This document shows positions 62,050 to 64,000 of a stretch of DNA of 64,000 bases, piece by piece. The translations under genes were made by a program, and so were the position numbers. The notes beneath the pieces were generated by a model. It was not told where the DNA came from. It worked only from the letters and a program-made list of their open reading frames with translations, and did no database searches. This DNA comes from Stramonita haemastoma (taxonomy: Eukaryota > Mollusca > Gastropoda > Neogastropoda > Muricidae): contig CM060323.1 in assembly GCA_030674155.1 (NCBI GenBank), positions 39,087,177 through 39,151,176 on the forward strand, in the 5' to 3' direction. Numbering within the stretch: position 1 is the stretch's first letter; each line of letters starts with the position of its first letter.

Positions 62050-62680
62050 CACATCCTGGATATGTGAGACCGTGAGTGGTGGTCTGGGTGTCAGTCTTTC
62101 GGATAAGACGATAAACGGAGGTCTTGTATGCAACACGCATTTTAAAAAAAGGCTAAGGTAAAGGTGTCCCATAACCTATGTGGTCGTAGGGGAGCGACTC
62201 AGAGCGAGGCATCAGAGATTTCAGCTTCTCTAGGGGCCAGCGTATTGAGGGTGGCGCCTATTTCTCCCTCGCTGCTTTACCTTCCCTGACCCTAAAGAGG
62301 GCAGGTACCCACGTACAGCTGGGTAAACTAGGGGACTATACTAAAGCCTAGGCGCGCAAAGGGTCACCCATCCAACTGGTAACCGCGCTCCATGCTGCTT
62401 AACCTTAGCTAGGAAAGCAATTGTTCTGACCACTGAGCCATCCCGTCCCCAACACGCATTTAGCACATGCAAAAGAACCTACAGCAACAACAGAGTTGTC
62501 CCTGGCAAAATTCTGTCAAAAAAAAAGTCACTCTAACAGGAAAACAAATACAGTTGAAGACAGGAAGAGATAGAAAAAAATGTGTGGACCTGCTCTTGTG
62601 GCGACACGCTCTCCCCAGGTAGAACAGCCCCAATTTCACGCATAGAAATCTGCCGTGGTATACAAATACAAATGTACGTG
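62050..62680 (+). mobile_element. tRNA-derived SINE split by a nested 5S-like SINE
   Basis: The left part (to 62142) has gtctttcggataagacgata and ggaggtcttgtatgcaacac; the right part (from 62451) has aaaagaacctacagcaacaa, gttgtccctggcaaaattct, ttgtggcgacacgctctccc and catagaaatctgccgtg. It is the same element as 38265-38665, interrupted by the minus-strand insertion at 62143-62450. Confidence 0.85.
62143..62450 (-). mobile_element. 5S/tRNA-like hybrid SINE, full length, nested, 11-bp TSD
   Basis: Flanked by the exact direct repeat AACACGCATTT (62132-62142 and 62451-62461). On the minus strand the head is ggggacgggatggctcagtg, then ctaaggttaagcagcatgg and gcggttaccagttggatggg, then the common body. 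At 308 bp it matches the 306-bp copy at 33.1 kb. Confidence 0.9.
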
Positions 62681-62689
62681 GCATTCCAG

Positions 62690-62880
62690 GACACAGGCCA
62701 TAACTGAGCTAATTTTCTACGAAATGAATATTGCTGCTGTGTGCCAAGATTCTGTGCGTGTTCGAACATGGGACCTCACTTCATAGATTTATCGGAAGGA
62801 CTAGCCGGGGAAGAGAATCAAACCCAGTCCTAACACCAGTAAAATCCTAGACAACTTGAACCCGCATACGTCTGACCTTG
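62690..62880 (-). mobile_element. SINE head remnant, minus orientation
   Basis: A B-box-like gagaatcaaacccag (minus-strand ctgggtttgattctc) and gtgttcgaacatgggacctc suggest degraded tRNA-like heads. The boundaries are unclear. Confidence 0.4.
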
Positions 62881-62979
62881 ATACAAATCACTAATGATTG
62901 TTTAAAGATATGCACTCGTTTACTTATATTATGCATGCTCATAGGGACGTACACATGAACCCACTACCACACAGCAGCA

Positions 62980-63026
62980 GTCACACACCACCACCACACA
63001 CACCACACACACACACACACACACGT

Positions 63027-63121
<95 letters not shown>

Positions 63122-63122
63122 C
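62980..63122. repeat. (CA)n microsatellite
   Basis: CA tract with CCA and CGTGA interruptions. Confidence 0.95.
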
Positions 63123-63289
63123 CACACACAGAGGAGAAAGAGAGCCAGCCAGTCATTCGATTCCTTAAAGAGAAAAAGAGAAAGAAGAAAACGAAAACCT
63201 GGAAGGACAAGAAGATATCAATGCAGAAGGCTATGAATGGCAGCCTTCATTATTTTCTAGTTTCAGCTCTCACTTCACTCATTCACAAA

Positions 63290-63575
<286 letters not shown>

Positions 63576-63689
63576 CAATCACCACCATCATTCCCCTACC
63601 CCCCTCCCCCCTCTTCTCTATTAAGCAGAGATCTTTCAGCATCTGGGTTGATGAGCTCTCCTGAGGTAGCTAGGCCTATTGCTGATACA

Positions 63690-63853
63690 CATCAGCATAT
63701 ATATATGCTGTGATATATAATATAATATAATATATAATTATAATATAAATCAAGCATATATATATATATATCAATATATATCACAGCATATATATATATA
63801 TACATATACACATATATAAAGTATACATATAGATGTAATATATTATTTAATAT

Positions 63854-63905
<52 letters not shown>
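63690..63905. repeat. TA-rich array with palindromic CAGC...GCTG units
   Basis: Perfect palindrome CAGCATATATATATGCTG at about 63693-63710, then TA runs containing TATATCACAGC at about 63776 and 63899. Cruciform-prone sequence. Confidence 0.85.
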
Positions 63906-63907
<2 letters not shown>

Positions 63908-64000
63908 AGCCTGCAGGACCCATAAGCTCTGTATGTTGGAACAGTCTCTGACGAGGAAGAAATTCGGGCTGTGTGCCAATTAGAAAATAATGTCTACAAT

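Overview
The window is animal nuclear DNA: spliced genes with GT/AG introns, very long dinucleotide microsatellites, intronic minisatellites, several SINE families and one LINE. The mix of SINEs, MITEs and repeats suggests a lophotrochozoan, most likely a mollusc; this is inference from style, not a species identification. No prokaryotic features are present.

Two conserved genes lie head to head. On the minus strand (coding exons 13693 down to 8232) is a PCMTD1/2 homologue, an isoaspartyl-methyltransferase-like protein with C-terminal BC-box and Cul-box motifs; its 3' side runs into 1-8231. On the plus strand (20 coding exons, 22571-51881) is a lethal(3)malignant brain tumor-like gene of the L3MBTL1/3/4 type. 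It has a long Ser/Thr/Gln-rich N-terminus, an FCS zinc finger, three MBT repeats, two C2HC fingers and a C-terminal SAM domain. The shared upstream region (about 18.8-19.3 kb) holds a perfect CRE palindrome and may be a bidirectional promoter. A short acidic open exon at 53808-53917 may begin a third gene or be an alternative 3' exon.

Region by region: 1-4.7 kb has minisatellites, one split by a 1.49-kb terminal-inverted-repeat transposon. 4.7-8.2 kb is the probable 3' region of PCMTD. 8.2-13.7 kb is PCMTD, with microsatellites in every intron. 13.7-22.5 kb is intronic or intergenic and holds a TA-flanked MITE at 17.3 kb. 22.5-51.9 kb is L3MBTL, whose introns carry SINEs, five or more minisatellites (three abutting splice sites) and a 5'-truncated LINE at 45.6-48.4 kb. 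52-64 kb is mostly non-coding, with a second MITE copy, SINEs (one nested in another) and long CA, CT and TA tracts.

The coding exons carry about nine single-base frame breaks, mostly apparent one-base deletions and often in homopolymers, in both genes, while splice sites and conserved motifs are intact. I read these as residual assembly errors rather than pseudogenes. The most interesting non-coding signals are a SINE family that joins a tRNA-like head to the A- and C-box region of 5S rRNA (two copies with exact 10- and 11-bp target duplications), the transposon inside a minisatellite, and minisatellites whose units copy a splice acceptor of the host gene.
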